From Rhododendron vialii (taxonomy: Eukaryota > Streptophyta > Magnoliopsida > Ericales > Ericaceae), in contig NC_080567.1 of NCBI RefSeq assembly GCF_030253575.1, forward strand, positions 37,725,501-37,789,500: a stretch of 64,000 bases of DNA, read 5' to 3'. Within the stretch, counting starts at the first letter, position 1; every line of letters starts with the position of its first letter. Below the pieces are notes generated by a model. That model was given only the letters and a program-made list of their open reading frames with translations, ran no database searches and was not told where the DNA came from. Position numbers and translations under genes: made by a program. Below, in pieces: positions 34,563-47,359 of the stretch.

Positions 34563-35250
34563 GGCTCCGTTCCAGAAATGGAATAAGAACTTATTTTTTG
34601 TTCAATAATAAGGCTTGTTCCAGCAAGATAAGAAGGAGGTGCTTATTTTTGAAGAATTCATATAGGTACCAATAGGCGCCGGGGAGGGAAATTGTACCGA
34701 CGGCCGCGCCGGGCCGTCTCCGGCCACCGGAAGGCCAATCTGAGCCGTCCAAAAATTCTAAAAAAAAAATTGAGGGGGCCTACGCGGGAATCAACGGCAT
34801 CCGAGGTGTGTAGGGTGCTTGATCCAAGCACCCCTTTTCTGTGTATATATTAGGCCCCCTCGGTTTTTTTTTTATAGAATTTTTGGACAGCTCGGATAGG
34901 CCGTCCGGTGGCCGGAGACGGCCCGGCGCGGCCGTCGGTACGATTTCCCTCCGCCGGCGCCCATTATCATAGCAACAGTCTTATTTTTTGTATAAGGCAA
35001 CTTCAAGCTCAAAAATCATGTGTTTACGCAAATAATTTTCCTATCACTATGGATCTTGTTTGATAGATCTCATTGAGATCTTCAATACGGTGCAAAAAAA
35101 AATGAATTTTTTTTTCATTTACATTATTTTTGAGTTTGAAAATGTGAAAGGAACTTTTTATTTGGGTTTTGTGGAATGACCCTTCTTATTTTTGAATGAG
35201 AAATGGCAAAATAAGTACTTATTTTTTAAGAAGGTTTCCGGAACGGAGCC
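34563..35250. mobile_element. Tourist-like (PIF/Harbinger-type) element, split by another element
   Basis: The ends are perfect inverted repeats, GGCTCCGTTCC on the left and GGAACGGAGCC on the right. A TAA trinucleotide flanks both ends, as expected for a Harbinger/Tourist target-site duplication. The interior is interrupted at 34675-34961 by a GC-rich foldback element. Without this insertion it would be about 400 bp. Its right part is clearly related to the element at 44782-45018. Confidence 0.8.
34675..34961. mobile_element. GC-rich foldback element, copy 1 (nested)
   Basis: Terminal words GGCGCC and long arms (GCGCCGGGCCGTCTCCGGCC against GGCCGGAGACGGCCCGGCGC) form a hairpin of 287 bp. 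Inside the arms lie CCGTCCAAAAATTCTA, a run of A, GGCCTACGCG and AATCAACGGCATCCGA. A related copy is at 43721-44105. No coding capacity. It interrupts a Tourist-like element, so it inserted later. Confidence 0.85.
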
Positions 35251-37571
35251 TAAGTTTGATTATACAATTGTGAGCCATCTCTTGCACCAACATTGTTAAC
35301 TTTAACAACAATTAGTTTTTGATTATACCATTGTAGATAACCTTAGAAATGACAATAAATTCCAGTTGTGATTTCTATGTGTGCTTCGTTGATATCCCAA
35401 ATCGACAATTATCTTTTCAAACACGCGATGGGATGACTAGAAGTGAGTTATATCTAGACATTCATTGGTTCTAATAATAAAAAAATAAAAAACTACTCCT
35501 TCAGTCCCATTTTAAATGTCCTCTATAGGAATTCGTGCATTTTCAAATCCCAAAAATATATATCTCAATTTTTTTTTTTCACCGAATTAAAGTACTCAAT
35601 TTAAAACAAGACGGAGTGAGTATCAACCATTATATATTTTGAAACAAAATACAACTTTGTTTTACCCATTGAAAGAGTTGTTTAGAAGAAAAAGAAGAAG
35701 AAGTAGATCAAATTTGGTAATTAGGTTTTTTTTGGTTGGTTTTTTGCTCTTTGAAAGAACCGCTTTGGTTAGCAATGACAAATTTATTGCTTGGTGGGTC
35801 TAAGAAATTAGGAATTGAGAGATTTTTATTATTAAAATGGATGAACTTGCCAATATAAATCACTATTACGTGTTTGGTCAAACAGAAGTTGGTTGGAGTG
35901 TCGAAGAAATAAATATTGAAACCACAAAGAGTTTGTAGTCATTTCTTATAAGTGAAAGGGTGTCTATCATTAAGAATAACTTCAGGGGGTGTTAGTGAAA
36001 TTTACCCAAAAGAATATGGGAAGGGGAAATTGCCGAAATCAAATCACTAGTTGGTACATGTTTGGTTTGTGGCATGCATATTCGGTTTTGTGGATAACCA
36101 CAAAATAAAAAAGAAAAGGAAATCTGTTTAATGCTTTTAATTCATTTTATTATCTTCTGCCCACTCAACTAAAGAAAATAATTGAATAGAATATCTTTGT
36201 ATTTACTTCCTTTTTAATTTGTTTCTTTATCTTTTCCTCAGGTCCCTGCACAATTTCACCATCATGCTTGTGAAAAAATAAAATAAAATAATTCATAATG
36301 TTGCTTTGGCCATTTTTTTTTTAGTGGAAGAGCAAGAAATTTATTGATGATTGGACTGTACAACATACGGGTGTAATTAATACAACCGAAAAAAAGACAT
36401 ATTGCAGTAATTGCACACATACACAAACAAATAAACAACCAAATCAAATGAATGATACATCTAGCAATAAATTGATCCGACTGTCAGATGTCTGTGGGCT
36501 ACATGCAAGATGTCTGAGGGCCGCCGACACGGTAATTATTCCACTATTGACGATTGCTTTGGCCACTTGAATGGACTAGTAAAATTAATTTTGACAAAAG
36601 TGTGTTTAAGGGCGATCCCCATACCATTGAAGTGGTCCTTCTGAAAAGTTGACTACATTTCTAAGTGGTGGTTAAGGAAAACAAACATTGTTATAGCCTG
36701 TAGGAACTTGAACCTCTTGCGTTTTGTGAGGAAAACTTAAATTGAACAAGTAAATCATGCAAATTGCAATCCACTTTTGAATTGGGGTTTGGTAATATAG
36801 ACTTTCCTAGTCATTCCGCTAATGGCTTCACAAAAAAAAAAAAGAAAAACCCAATGCCATTGAAAAATCATCATCAACAGAAACCAAGCCACGTTTTTCT
36901 TTTCAAGTGGATACATATTTTGGTAGTGTGTGCAAAAACAGTGAGCATGCGAATGCAAATATAAATGTTTGTGGTTCACATATTGAATTCTAGGAAAGAT
37001 CAAGCATTTCAAATCGTAGGGTCATCGGAAGTTAATGCGTTTATCCGATCATTAACCACAGAATCCAAAATTTATCAAATTACGCAAGAATATCCTGTCA
37101 TAAAAATAATAATAATGAAGCATCATATATTTATTTATTTTTTTGGTAAGTTAATGAAGCATCATTGTTCAGCAGAAAAGTGTAATAAATGGGCATGGGG
37201 AAGTGACTTCACTATCTGTTGTTTATTCCAATTCTGGAAATTCAAGTCAACCACTGTCTCCGACGTGGTCGTCAACCATTAAGCCCAACAAACCGTCCAA
37301 AATCCTTTTTGATCCCCTCTCTCTCTCTCCTGAACTAGAGATCCCACGCGGCCAACTACCACACACCACAAAAAACAGTGAACAGCCCCACTCTGTCCCA
37401 GTATCCAATGGGGGAATCTAATTCCCAATAGTAGAAAAACACTACCAGCAGCTGTTAATACACGCCTTTGTGCTGGGCCCAACTCTCACTTCATGGAAAA
37501 AACACTCCCCACTTACATTACTGCTACCATTTATCTGTACTTTCCCTCTCTCCTCCTAATTTACTTCTCTC
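35251..37571. other. gene-free region upstream of the subtilase gene
   Basis: No exon was recognised in 2.3 kb. The last few hundred bases before 37572 should hold the promoter and leader of the subtilase gene; CT-rich stretches lie at 37310-37340 and 37540-37570. Confidence 0.5.
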
Positions 37572-40500
37572 ATGGCTTCTTCATGGAATTTCAGAGCCAT
37601 AGTTCCCTTTCTTCTTCTCCTTGTTATTCAACAACTGGGCATTGTTCTATCTGCTTTCTCAAGCAATGTGGGTTCTGGGTTTTAGAGATTTTGATCACTT
37701 CAATGAGTTGGGTATTTTCTTGGTTATCTCATGAAGCTGTTATTTAAGACTTGAATTCACTTTCAGGTTCATATTGTGTACATGGGAGAGAGGCGACACG
37801 ATGAGCCCGAGCTGGTTACAGATTCACACCATGGGATTCTTTCAGATATTCTTGGAAGGTAATCCATTAACATTTACTGATAACCGTAGCAGGATATGAT
37901 TGTTTGCACACATTTCTACTTGTGCATATTGTCTGTGGATTTATCTTTTCTTCACCAACTGTTTGGATATATGTTGCTCTCAAGACAAAATGGCTTATTA
38001 TTAATATGGTTTTGCTGAACTCAACCCACTAGGCTGTGGATAATACACACTTAATGTCAACAAAGTTTGAATTTCAATGTAATTTCCATAGATATCAATG
38101 CACTTTTCCGGATATCTATACGGCTTTCACCGATATCAATTCATTCTTTGCATATTAATCATTGTCCATTGGACTAAGGTTAGCATTTTCATACTTCAAA
38201 AGCTGTTCTTTCATTAGTTTGCCACCAACTCTGGTGTTGGGTAAACAAAAGTTAAAAGGACAAATAGAATATTTAACAAAAATATATTAGATTTCTGAAT
38301 GCTGTAAGAAAATTGAAACTCATCTCAACGAATTCTAACATGTTGCTGGGTTATTTGATTAGTAGAAATGTGTTATCACAGAAAAATTATGTTACTTCAA
38401 CTGTGTTATTTTGATTAGTTCACTTACTTAGCGTCAGAATTGAAAGTAAGAGCTTGGGTTTTCTGATTGGCAGCCGAGAAGCTGCCGTGGAATCAATGTT
38501 GTACAGCTACAAGCATGGGTTTTCAGGGTTTGCTGCAGTATTAAAACCCCATCAAGCTGCACTAATTGCAGGTGTTCTAGTACTGGAAAACTGAGAAATC
38601 TGTTTACCTTACTGTTCTTAGGCCTATTTAATTTTTATTTCAATTGCTATTTCACCAATGCAGATTTACCAGGGATTGTTCACGTAGTTCCTAACCGAAT
38701 TCTTAGTTTGCAAACCACAAGAAGTTGGGATTTTCTGCAAGTAAAGCCTCAGGTGGTAAATGGAATCCTCGAAAAGGGTCAGTCGGGTGGTGGGTCGATT
38801 ATTGGCATCTTGGACACTGGTTGGTATGGCAATGTAGTTGATGTTTGTTGGTTTCAGCTATTTGGCTCTATTATGGTGCTTGATTCTGTTGTACAGGAAT
38901 ATGGCCTGAATCGGAAAGCTTTAGAGATGTGGGGATGGGAAAGGTTCCTTCTCACTGGAAAGGGATATGCCAAGGAGGAGAAGAATTCAGTAGTTCCAAT
39001 TGTAACAAGTTCGATTCCTTCATTCTTTATTTTCTTGCAATAAGCACTCCTCTGAAAGAAGTGATTTTATCTGATACTTACGTCTGTTTCAAGTTGTGTT
39101 CAAGAATTCCCCAATTTACATAGTTCAAAACACGCAAAGACACAAATTTGTTTTACACCAACTTTGAAAATCACATGTTTTAACTGTCATGCGATTTTGG
39201 ACAATAACTACGTCTTAATAATAAATGCTTTTGGTAATTAGACAGACCGGTAGAAAAAGTAGTTCTTTGCAACTTGAGGAAAGAGCCGACTTGTTCCTTC
39301 TGTGCAAAAGAACTCAAATGTTGGAAAGGTCCTTAACTTTTTGTCATGCACCATTTTTTTGAGTTTGAGTGAAGCAAATTGGAGAAGGATAAGGAGATTG
39401 CCCATTCCCTGAGAAAAAAACTGCATGGCCCTCTCTTTCCCTTTCATTCCATTGTCTTTTCTTTCTTTTTTTAATCTCATTAGTGCTTTCGTCAGTTGCA
39501 ACTTGCAAGTTTGCAACGGAAGTAGCTGTTTACTGGTCAATTGCCATTTCTCTGATGATCACCTCCCATTTAGCAAGTTCGTTTTGATCGGAGTAATTAA
39601 TTTTACCTTTTTTTAGTTTTTAATAGCCGGCACATTTATCCAACTGATGACAAAACCATGAGAAATGAGCAACACAGCATGTAGTTTGAAAGCTAGATTC
39701 TGAGAAAAAAGATAACTTAACATGTTTTTTATTCTTGTTTCTTAATATTGTCCTTACCGTTCCTTATTGGAAACCAATGCTACCAAAATTGAGAATGGCT
39801 GCAATTTGAATGTAGTCCTTAACCCAGTGCCATAACACACTTGGCAGGAAAATTATTGGTGCACGTTGGTATGTGAAAGGATATGAGGCTGAATTTGGAA
39901 AAATAAATACAAGCGATGCAGTTGAATATTTATCTCCCCGTGATGCATCAGGCCATGGCACTCACACAGCTTCTACTGCAGCTGGGGCTTTAGTAGATAA
40001 TGTGAGCTTCATGGGACTAGCTAAAGGAACAGCAAGAGGAGGTGCTCCATCAGCTTGGCTCTCTATCTACAAAGTCTGTTGGTCTACTGGCGGCTGCAGC
40101 TCTGCTGACCTTCTTGCTGCGTTTGACGATGCAATATTCGATGGGGTGAATGTGATTTCAGCATCTCTGGGTTCGTCTCCTCCCCTCGCCAGTTATGTTG
40201 ATGATGTTTTGTCTATCGGTTCCTTTCATGCCATGGCCAAAGGAATTTCTGTGGTTTGCTCTGCTGGGAATTCTGGGCCATATCCTCAAACAGTGATAAA
40301 TACTGCTCCTTGGGTGATCACTGTTGCAGCAAACACAATTGATAGAGCTTTTCCTACTGCGATTATGATGGGGAACAATCAAACAGTTGTGGTACTTAAC
40401 AAACAACCCTGTCTATTAATGCTTCTAGGTCTTATTAACATTTGCATTTTTTGTAAACCAAATACCCCAAGTTAATTCATTATGGGGAGGATATGGTAAC

Positions 40501-42799
40501 GAGTGATAATAAAAAGAATAGGCATTAGTTTGCACTTTGCAGTGTGGCATTGAGAAGTGCAACCTGCCCAATCTGATATGTCTTTTCTCACATTTTAGTT
40601 TGATTTTGAGCACTCTTTTTCCTTTGATAAGTGAGACACCAACCAGTTGTTTATCAATATTCTTCTTCCAAATTTAGTTTGTTTCTATTGCACAGGGTCA
40701 AGCATTGTATACGGGGAACGACATGAACAAGTTCTACCCCATTGTGTATGGGGAAGACATAGCATATGCTGATTCAGACGAAGATAGTGCAAGGTGAAAA
40801 ACAATTTTGACTTATGTAAACTGGAATCTTTATGATCTCTCTCTTTTCGTTTGCTAAATAAAATGCAGATAAAAATCCAATATTAAGAGTCCGCTATTAT
40901 GTGAACAGAAGTTGTGATGCTGGATCCCTAAATGAAACTTTAGCAAGAGGAAAGGTGGTTCTTTGTTTCCAATCTCGGTCACAAAAGACTGCAGCCAATG
41001 CAGCAAGAACTATACTAGAAATGCAAGGTGTGGGAGTCATCTATGCTCAGTATCCGGCAAAGGATGTCTCGTTGGCCCATGGCATCCCGCTTGTCCAAGT
41101 GGATTTTATAGTGGGCACTTATCTGTTGAACTACATGGAAGCAACAAGGTACTATTCATGGATTTTTAATGTGTTTCCACTTACCATATCAAAATGAAAC
41201 AGTGATTTCTCTAAATCACCTCCCTTCAATATTCTACGGGCATGTTAGCTTTATTTCCTTTGTGGGTTTTGCTTGTGTCACTGGATTTATGGATTCCAAT
41301 CGCTCCCACATATAAACAGCTCATACTGCATTGTGTAGGGATCCTGTTGTGAAGTTTAGCCGTACAAAGACAGTCGTGGGTCGACAAGTTTCCCCTGAAG
41401 TTGCTTTCTTCTCTTCGCGAGGACCCAGTTCCCTCTCTCCAACTGTCTTGAAGGTAGTTTAGTAATTTCCCTAGGGATGATATTGTGTTTCTTGTTTCTA
41501 GAAGATGGAATTTTAATTCATATAACAGATATATGTTTTGTGCAGCCCGACGTTGCTGCTCCTGGAGTTAACATTTTGGCCGCCTGGACCCCTATTGCAT
41601 CCTCCCAATCATTTGATACCACTAAAAATCAACTCCCACTTGGTTTTAAATTTGAATCAGGGACTTCTATGTCCTGTCCTCATATATCAGGCATTGTGGC
41701 TCTTCTCAAAGCTATCCATCCCACATGGAGCCCTGCTGCTATCAAGTCTGCACTCATCACAACAGGTGAAAGCTTCATATCCAAATTCTGTGTCCCCTGT
41801 CTCCATCACACGACATTGCAGAAACCTAGAAAGAGAAATGTTGGAAGTAGGGGGAATTTTTTGAAAAATGCTTTTTGAAAAGGGAAGAGAACAAGGCAAT
41901 GAATCTCGAGATATGATTATACGTCTAGGAGAGCCATAAGGACAAAAATTGAAGACAAAGGATCCTGACATCCTGTGCCATTTAAATGGCATTTTGCTTG
42001 TTCGCATACGAGTTACAACTCTCTTGGTCTCTCACGAATCCTCTGACCCCGAAAGTCTAAAATCTCCTCCCTATTACACAAAATATCAAGACATGACTGT
42101 ATGGCGGGGAGTGCATTGCGACAAGAACTTTTGGGATAGAACGTCCGTTACCCTAAACCGGCATTTTATGTGTTTGTAGAGCTTCTGCTTACATAACTGA
42201 CTCCCTCTTCCCCTCTCTTCCTTGCAGCCTCTTTGAAGGATGAGTACAGTCTAAGTGCGGTGGCTGAGGGAGCTCCAGACAAGAAAGCCGACCCATTTGA
42301 CTACGGTGGTGGACACGTTGATCCTAACCGAGCCATTGCTCCTGGTCTCATATATGACATGAAAGTCCCAGACTATGTCCAGTTCCTTTGCTCTATGGGG
42401 TATAACGACACAGCCATCAGCAATATAGCCAAGGCTCCCAATAAATGCAGGAGCAAAACCAAGAACTTACTTCTAAACCTAAATCTGCCATCTATCACTA
42501 TTCCGGAGATGAAAAATAGTGTGACAGTATCAAGGACAGTCACCAATGTCGGTCCAGCAATATCTGTCTATGTTGCTCGCGTTGAAGCTCCTCCTGGCGT
42601 AAATGTGATTGTACAGCCCTCAGTCTTGTCTTTCAATTTCACAAGTAACAAGCTGAAGTTCAAGGTAACATTTTGTTCACTAGTAAGAATTCAAGGAAGA
42701 TATACATTTGGGAATCTATTTTGGGAAGATGGTTCCCATGTAGTGAGAATACCATTGATAGTTCGACCTATCATCGAATATTACTATCCTGAAATATGA
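37572..42799 (+). CDS. secreted subtilisin-like serine protease (SBT3-type subtilase)
   Basis: Eleven exons: 37572-37667, 37767-37858, 38474-38571, 38664-38819, 38897-39008, 39848-40391, 40696-40793, 40909-41148, 41339-41453, 41546-41765 and 42228-42799, giving 780 aa with all phases closed. A signal peptide covers about residues 1-27 ([18 protein letters not shown]). The inhibitor prodomain follows ([17 protein letters not shown] to the [11 protein letters not shown] cleavage region). The catalytic triad is complete: Asp near 146 (GILDTGIWPES), His near 221 (SGHGTHTAS), Ser near 558 ([12 protein letters not shown]), with the oxyanion Asn near 326 (SAGNSGPYP). A PA insert and a fibronectin-like C-terminus ([15 protein letters not shown]) complete the fold. 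It should be an apoplastic protease; the closest family I recall is Arabidopsis SBT3 (perhaps SBT3.18). Substrate unknown. It has more introns than many subtilases. Confidence 0.95.
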
Positions 42800-42871
42800 A
42801 ACATGTATCATTTTTATTCGACTTTGCTTTTCTTTCCCTTAGCCTGTTGTTTGTTATGAAAACCGTAGATT

Positions 42872-43121
42872 TTAGTTCATACTGGAAAGCAATAAAATGC
42901 TATGATTTCAAAGTGCACGACTGAATAACAGGCGATAAACCGAAATACCCATGACAAGGAATTTTGACTTAAATGTAGATGACTCCCTGCAGAAGTTGGT
43001 TCTTACTGGAAAGCAATAAAATGCTGTGATTTCAAAGCGTACGACTGAATAACAGGCGATAAACCGCAATACCCGCGACAAGGAATTTTGACTTAAATGT
43101 AGATGACTCCCTGCAGAAGTT
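42872..43121. repeat. 124-bp tandem duplication over the subtilase poly(A) region
   Basis: Two copies (about 42872-42997 and 42998-43121) share ACTGGAAAGCAATAAAATGC, then AACAGGCGATAAACCG and GACTCCCTGCAGAAGTT. The first copy starts about 75 bp after the subtilase stop codon. Each copy contains AATAAA, so the gene has a duplicated potential polyadenylation signal. Confidence 0.85.
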
Positions 43122-43720
43122 CTTCGAGTACGAACATCTGCAGAATGAACCAATCATGTCTAAATTAGGACACCAAGTGGCAGTGCCCAAAAGCACCCAA
43201 TAACTTCTCGCATATGGCTGATTCATTCTTGGTTCAATAAGTTACACTTTTGAATTTGTCTACTTTAAGTTAAAAGAAAGCTCCGGAATGACATGAAGTG
43301 AAAGCAATCAAATGATCTCATTGTCTTTAATCAAAGTTACTTTAATGTTTATTTTACTGGTAAAATTAGTAAAAACCCTTTCAGATTAAGTAACAGTTGA
43401 CCCTACAAATGATTTTCTTTAGACTAATTTTACTTGTTCTATGGTCACGGGAGTTAGTATTACTGTCTCATAGTGTTACATGATCTGAGAATGACATTCT
43501 ACCAAATTAGACATGGGTAGTTCAAAGAAATTGATTCTGCAACTTATTTCAGCCTTACTAGCTGGTTTTAGTGGAACATGATTTTAGCATCGCTTGCTAA
43601 ATTCGTCGGTTTTTAGTACAAGATCAGATACTTTTGAAGAAAGTTGGGGTGGAGTTCATTGAAGAAGGCCAAGAGTCCCAAGACGTTGAAAACACTCTCG
43701 TTTGAAAGGGAAATATCGGA
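43122..43720. other. intergenic, no feature recognised
   Basis: AT-rich sequence without open frames of note or clear repeats. Confidence 0.4.
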
Positions 43721-44105
43721 AATGATACACCCACTGCGGCTCATCCACCGCGCCGCCCACCGCACGCTCGCCGGGCCCACTCCGGCCACCGAATGGCCAA
43801 TCCGAACCGTCCAAAAATTCTAAAAAAAAAAAAACCGAGTGGGCCTACGCGAGAATCAATGGCATCCGACGTGTGTAAGTGCTCGATCCGAACTTTCATT
43901 TTTTAATGGCTCGGATCATCTGATTTTTGGAAGTTCAGATCGAGCACTTACACATGTCGGATGCCATTGATTCTCGCGTAGGCCCACTACGTTTTTTTTT
44001 TTATAGAATTTTTGGTCGGTTAGGATTGGCCGTCCGGTGGCCGGAGTGAGCTCAGCGAGCGTGCGGTGGGCGGCGTGGTGGATGAGCCGCGGTGGGTGTA
44101 TCATT
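43721..44105. mobile_element. GC-rich foldback element, copy 2
   Basis: The ends AATGATACACCCA and TGGGTGTATCATT are inverted repeats, and the arms pair over about 190 bp. The interior shares CCGTCCAAAAATTCTA, GGCCTACGCG, AATCAATGGCATCCGA and GGCCGTCCGGTGGCCGG with the copy at 34675-34961. Flanks ATCGGA and ATCCGA could be a diverged target-site duplication. No coding capacity. Confidence 0.85.
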
Positions 44106-44573
44106 ATCCGAGAAATATAGGTGACACAACTTGCTTTGTTGCTCAAACTAGGTCTCTCACAAAGTCGTCGTATAGTCGCTTTGTAAGAGACGTCTTTGTG
44201 TATCAGCCTGTATCATTGACCGAACACCAAATTTAAGAAGAATGATCCAACAAAAAAGCAGATACGACACTTTTTTACGGTGTAAATATTAATGCGGAAC
44301 TCAATATCTAGTGAAAAAGGGTGTTTAAGAATGTGAAAACTATGTTTTGATTAGGTGAATCAAACCATATGATGGACAACACACCGAACTAGAAGAGAAA
44401 AGACACCAGTTTTTTTGTTTGGCGGATATGCCACTTGGCCAGCTGGTAACTTAATTGTCACTAATTCCTGAAATCAAGAAAGGTTGGGTGAGTGGCTGGT
44501 TCATATCACAATCAGAATTCTATCCCGAAATCAATGCGCAACTTCGGATGAGTTCCTCCTGTTAACTCGGGCT

Positions 44574-44676
44574 CGTTCCGCTAAGAAAAATAAGTATTTT
44601 TTGAATTAAATGTGATGTATTATCTGTTTCGTAAAGTAAAAAATAAATACTTAAAAAATAAGAAGCTTAGCGGAAC
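44574..44676. mobile_element. short Tourist-like remnant
   Basis: Inverted ends CGTTCCGCTAAG and CTTAGCGGAACG enclose about 80 bp holding AATAAGTATTTTTTGAATT-like sequence and its imperfect reverse complement. It resembles the two larger Tourist-like elements in the window. Confidence 0.55.
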
Positions 44677-44781
44677 GGTAGATAAAATGGACTAAAGCCC
44701 ATGTTTTCATAGATTTTTGGGCAAGTCACTCTACTTGCATACACCGGCTAAAATACCAGTTAGTTAAAACGATTTGACTTA

Positions 44782-45018
44782 GGCCCCGTTCCAAAAGCCT
44801 TCTTAAAAAATAAGCAGCTTATTTCACATTTTCAAATTAAAAAATAAAGTAAATGAAAAATATTTTTTCAATTTTTTTTGCATCGTATAAAAGATCTCAT
44901 CAAGATCTTCCAAACAAGATTCATTGCATATTTTTATATTTAAATAATCCTATAATTTTTGAGCTTGAAATTTCCTTCTTAAAACATAAGAATTTTTTTT
45001 TAGTTTTGGAACGGAGCC
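44782..45018. mobile_element. Tourist-like element, 237 bp
   Basis: Ends GGCCCCGTTCC and GGAACGGAGCC are inverted repeats with one mismatch. The interior (CTTCTTAAAAAATAAG, AGATCTCATCAAGATCTTCC, TTTTTGAGCTTGAA) matches the reverse complement of the right part of the element at 34563-35250. Flanking TTA and TTT are compatible with a 3-bp target duplication. Confidence 0.75.
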
Positions 45019-45559
45019 TTTAGTGTCATTAGTCTGAGACAAAAAAAAAAAAAAAAAAATTGCAGAAACAGTAATTATGGACCAATTTGTTTGGTTACAA
45101 TCACGTCGCTATTTTTTGAGTTCTATGGCAGCTTGGGTTGCTTTGAGAAAAATTTGCCACAAGTTCGTTCCAAAATAGTTTACTTTAAACAGGAATTGGA
45201 AAACAAAAATAATTCCACACAGTATGCTATTTTCCGCTGGAATTGGGGATGGTGTTGTGCAGTGATATGCGTAGCATCATGCTGACACTGCACACCTCCA
45301 AGCCATCGATCGTTAGTTATCGAGATGAGATTCGAACCGTCAAATAAACGGTCCGATGACTAAAAAATGCGCAGCATGAATCTCATTGTACAATACCAAC
45401 CCGAAGTCCATTGCTTTGCTAGTATTTGTGATTTGTCTGGTAAAACGCAAATGGGTCATGTGTCCATTTTGACCTCGGATAAGGCAAGGCACGTGGCCTC
45501 ATAAATAATCTCCCCGGACTAAATAGTACTGTAGTACCACTATCTACCATTCTCTTCTC

Positions 45560-45756
45560 TTTTTTGGGTAACGGAGTACCAGTCCTATAATCAGATCACT
45601 GAATGGATCTGACTGCACAACCCAAACTCCAGAGGAGTTAGCACAGCCACATCAGTCACGGCCCCCATCACTTACTTCAGGGTACTCATTTTGTGGAGAA
45701 TTGAACTTTAGACCTTAAGGCGCGTATTTGCCCGAACCATTAGGGCAACCCCTGAA
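45560..45756 (-). mobile_element. tRNA-derived SINE, minus strand
   Basis: Read on the minus strand it begins GGGGTTGCCCTAATGGTTCG (box A-like), followed by AGTTCAATTCTCC (box B-like) about 40 bases later. It then has a non-tRNA body and ends ...GTTACCCAAAAAA. Total length is near 195 bp, normal for plant SINEs. Both flanks are CT-rich (TCTCTTCT), so a target-site duplication is possible but not certain. Confidence 0.7.
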
Positions 45757-47276
45757 TGTGTTATGATCTGCCTCTCTCTTCTTTCTTTTTTTGATCATTC
45801 GAAAATGCAATAGTATCTGCCTATCCGGTAGCCAAATTTGAGTTAACGAATTGTTTGGGTTTTGGAGCATGGATCTCCCAGAGTAAAATTCAGTAGTGTT
45901 GGGATTCACATATATGTATATGGTGGTCGAGTCCGAGTCCGTATCCTCTACAAGAATCTTCTCCAAATGTAAAACTACATCATTTTGGTTCTTAAAAATA
46001 AGATGACAAATGAAGGGAACCCAATCTCCATCCCAACAACGAATTCAACATAAATTTTGCACTCATTAGACCGGTTTTGTATTTTGTCTCTCAATTTGAC
46101 AACATTGTGGTATTCATTATATTCAGCTGATAATTCATATGGTATAATTTTCAGTTCTTCTAGAACCATTTCTATTTTCTTTATGCCTTTTGGATTTACT
46201 TGTATGTACTTTTGATTGAACTAGTTTAATTGCGTGAAAGTGTTTTGTTGATGAAACAGAGTGTACTATTGATCGATGCAAGTGATATGAATGAATAATT
46301 AGTGAAAACATGTATTCCTCTGTCCTTCGATTTTTCATATTTTTTTTTATATATAATTATTGATCTACATTAAATGTGGGAAGAAAAGAATTCAGCAGGA
46401 GAAGAGAGTTGCACAGTATTTTGAATATTGTTGTTTGGAGACATGCTACAAAAATAGGAGATTATTGAAGTACTTTGAAAATTGAAATATTTCGTACATT
46501 ATGAAGCAAACTAATGATGAAATCAAACTTGTACTGTACTTGAAAATGATGTAGTTTTGGATTCAGGTAGGATTCTTGCATGGAAAATTCTTGTAGAGAA
46601 TCCGATTTCGGTAGAGTCCTTTAGAACATTGTGTAACGCAGATGAGATACTCAAAGAATACCCAATAATCTTTCCTAAAACTCTGCGGATATATACAATC
46701 CCGATTGAATTGAAACACAATGGTGTGCTATTGGAAACTTTGCATGATTCACCCTTTTTTTCCCCCCTTTTTCACGATTTGTGAATCAAATAATATGTTA
46801 TTGCTGCAAATAATACAAGGTTGTAATATGCTTTGTGAAACCTGGTATAGCTAACCTGATGTTTATAACCGCACCATTGAGATGGATTTTTGTTTATTTG
46901 TTAGAACTTATGAATACACTTTTGTAAAACGCAATATTTTCTGATTATGTTATTATCAATATCCAATCATATATATATATGCATTTGCAAAGGGACCTAG
47001 GAACATTATTCAATGCCAAGACACGATAGATGGATGGCACAAACTCCCTCCTCACCACACATTCGTGTAGAATCCATCACGAAATATGTGGAGCTCATAC
47101 AAATGTGTGATGGGAAGAGAGTTGGGGCACCCAATCCACGTAGGGAAAATGACGGCCAATGACGTATTTTGATAATTAATATCCGTCAGTATTTAACAAG
47201 TCTTTTCTTAACTTATTAAAAAAAAAAACAAGTCTTTTCTTTTTCTTTACTCATCAACCCCATGCTCATGCATTTT
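45757..47276. other. intergenic, no gene recognised
   Basis: AT-rich sequence with only short open frames lacking any domain. Confidence 0.4.
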
Positions 47277-47359
47277 TGAGAGAGAGAGAGAGAGAGAGGA
47301 AAGTAGGGTGGCGCAATTGAGAGAGAGAGAGAAAGAGGAAAGTAGGGTGGCGCAATTGA
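47277..47359. repeat. 39-bp tandem duplication with GA repeats
   Basis: The word GAGGAAAGTAGGGTGGCGCA plus ATTGA occurs at 47296-47320 and again at 47335-47359, each preceded by a GA run. Slippage in the GA run probably produced it. Confidence 0.85.
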
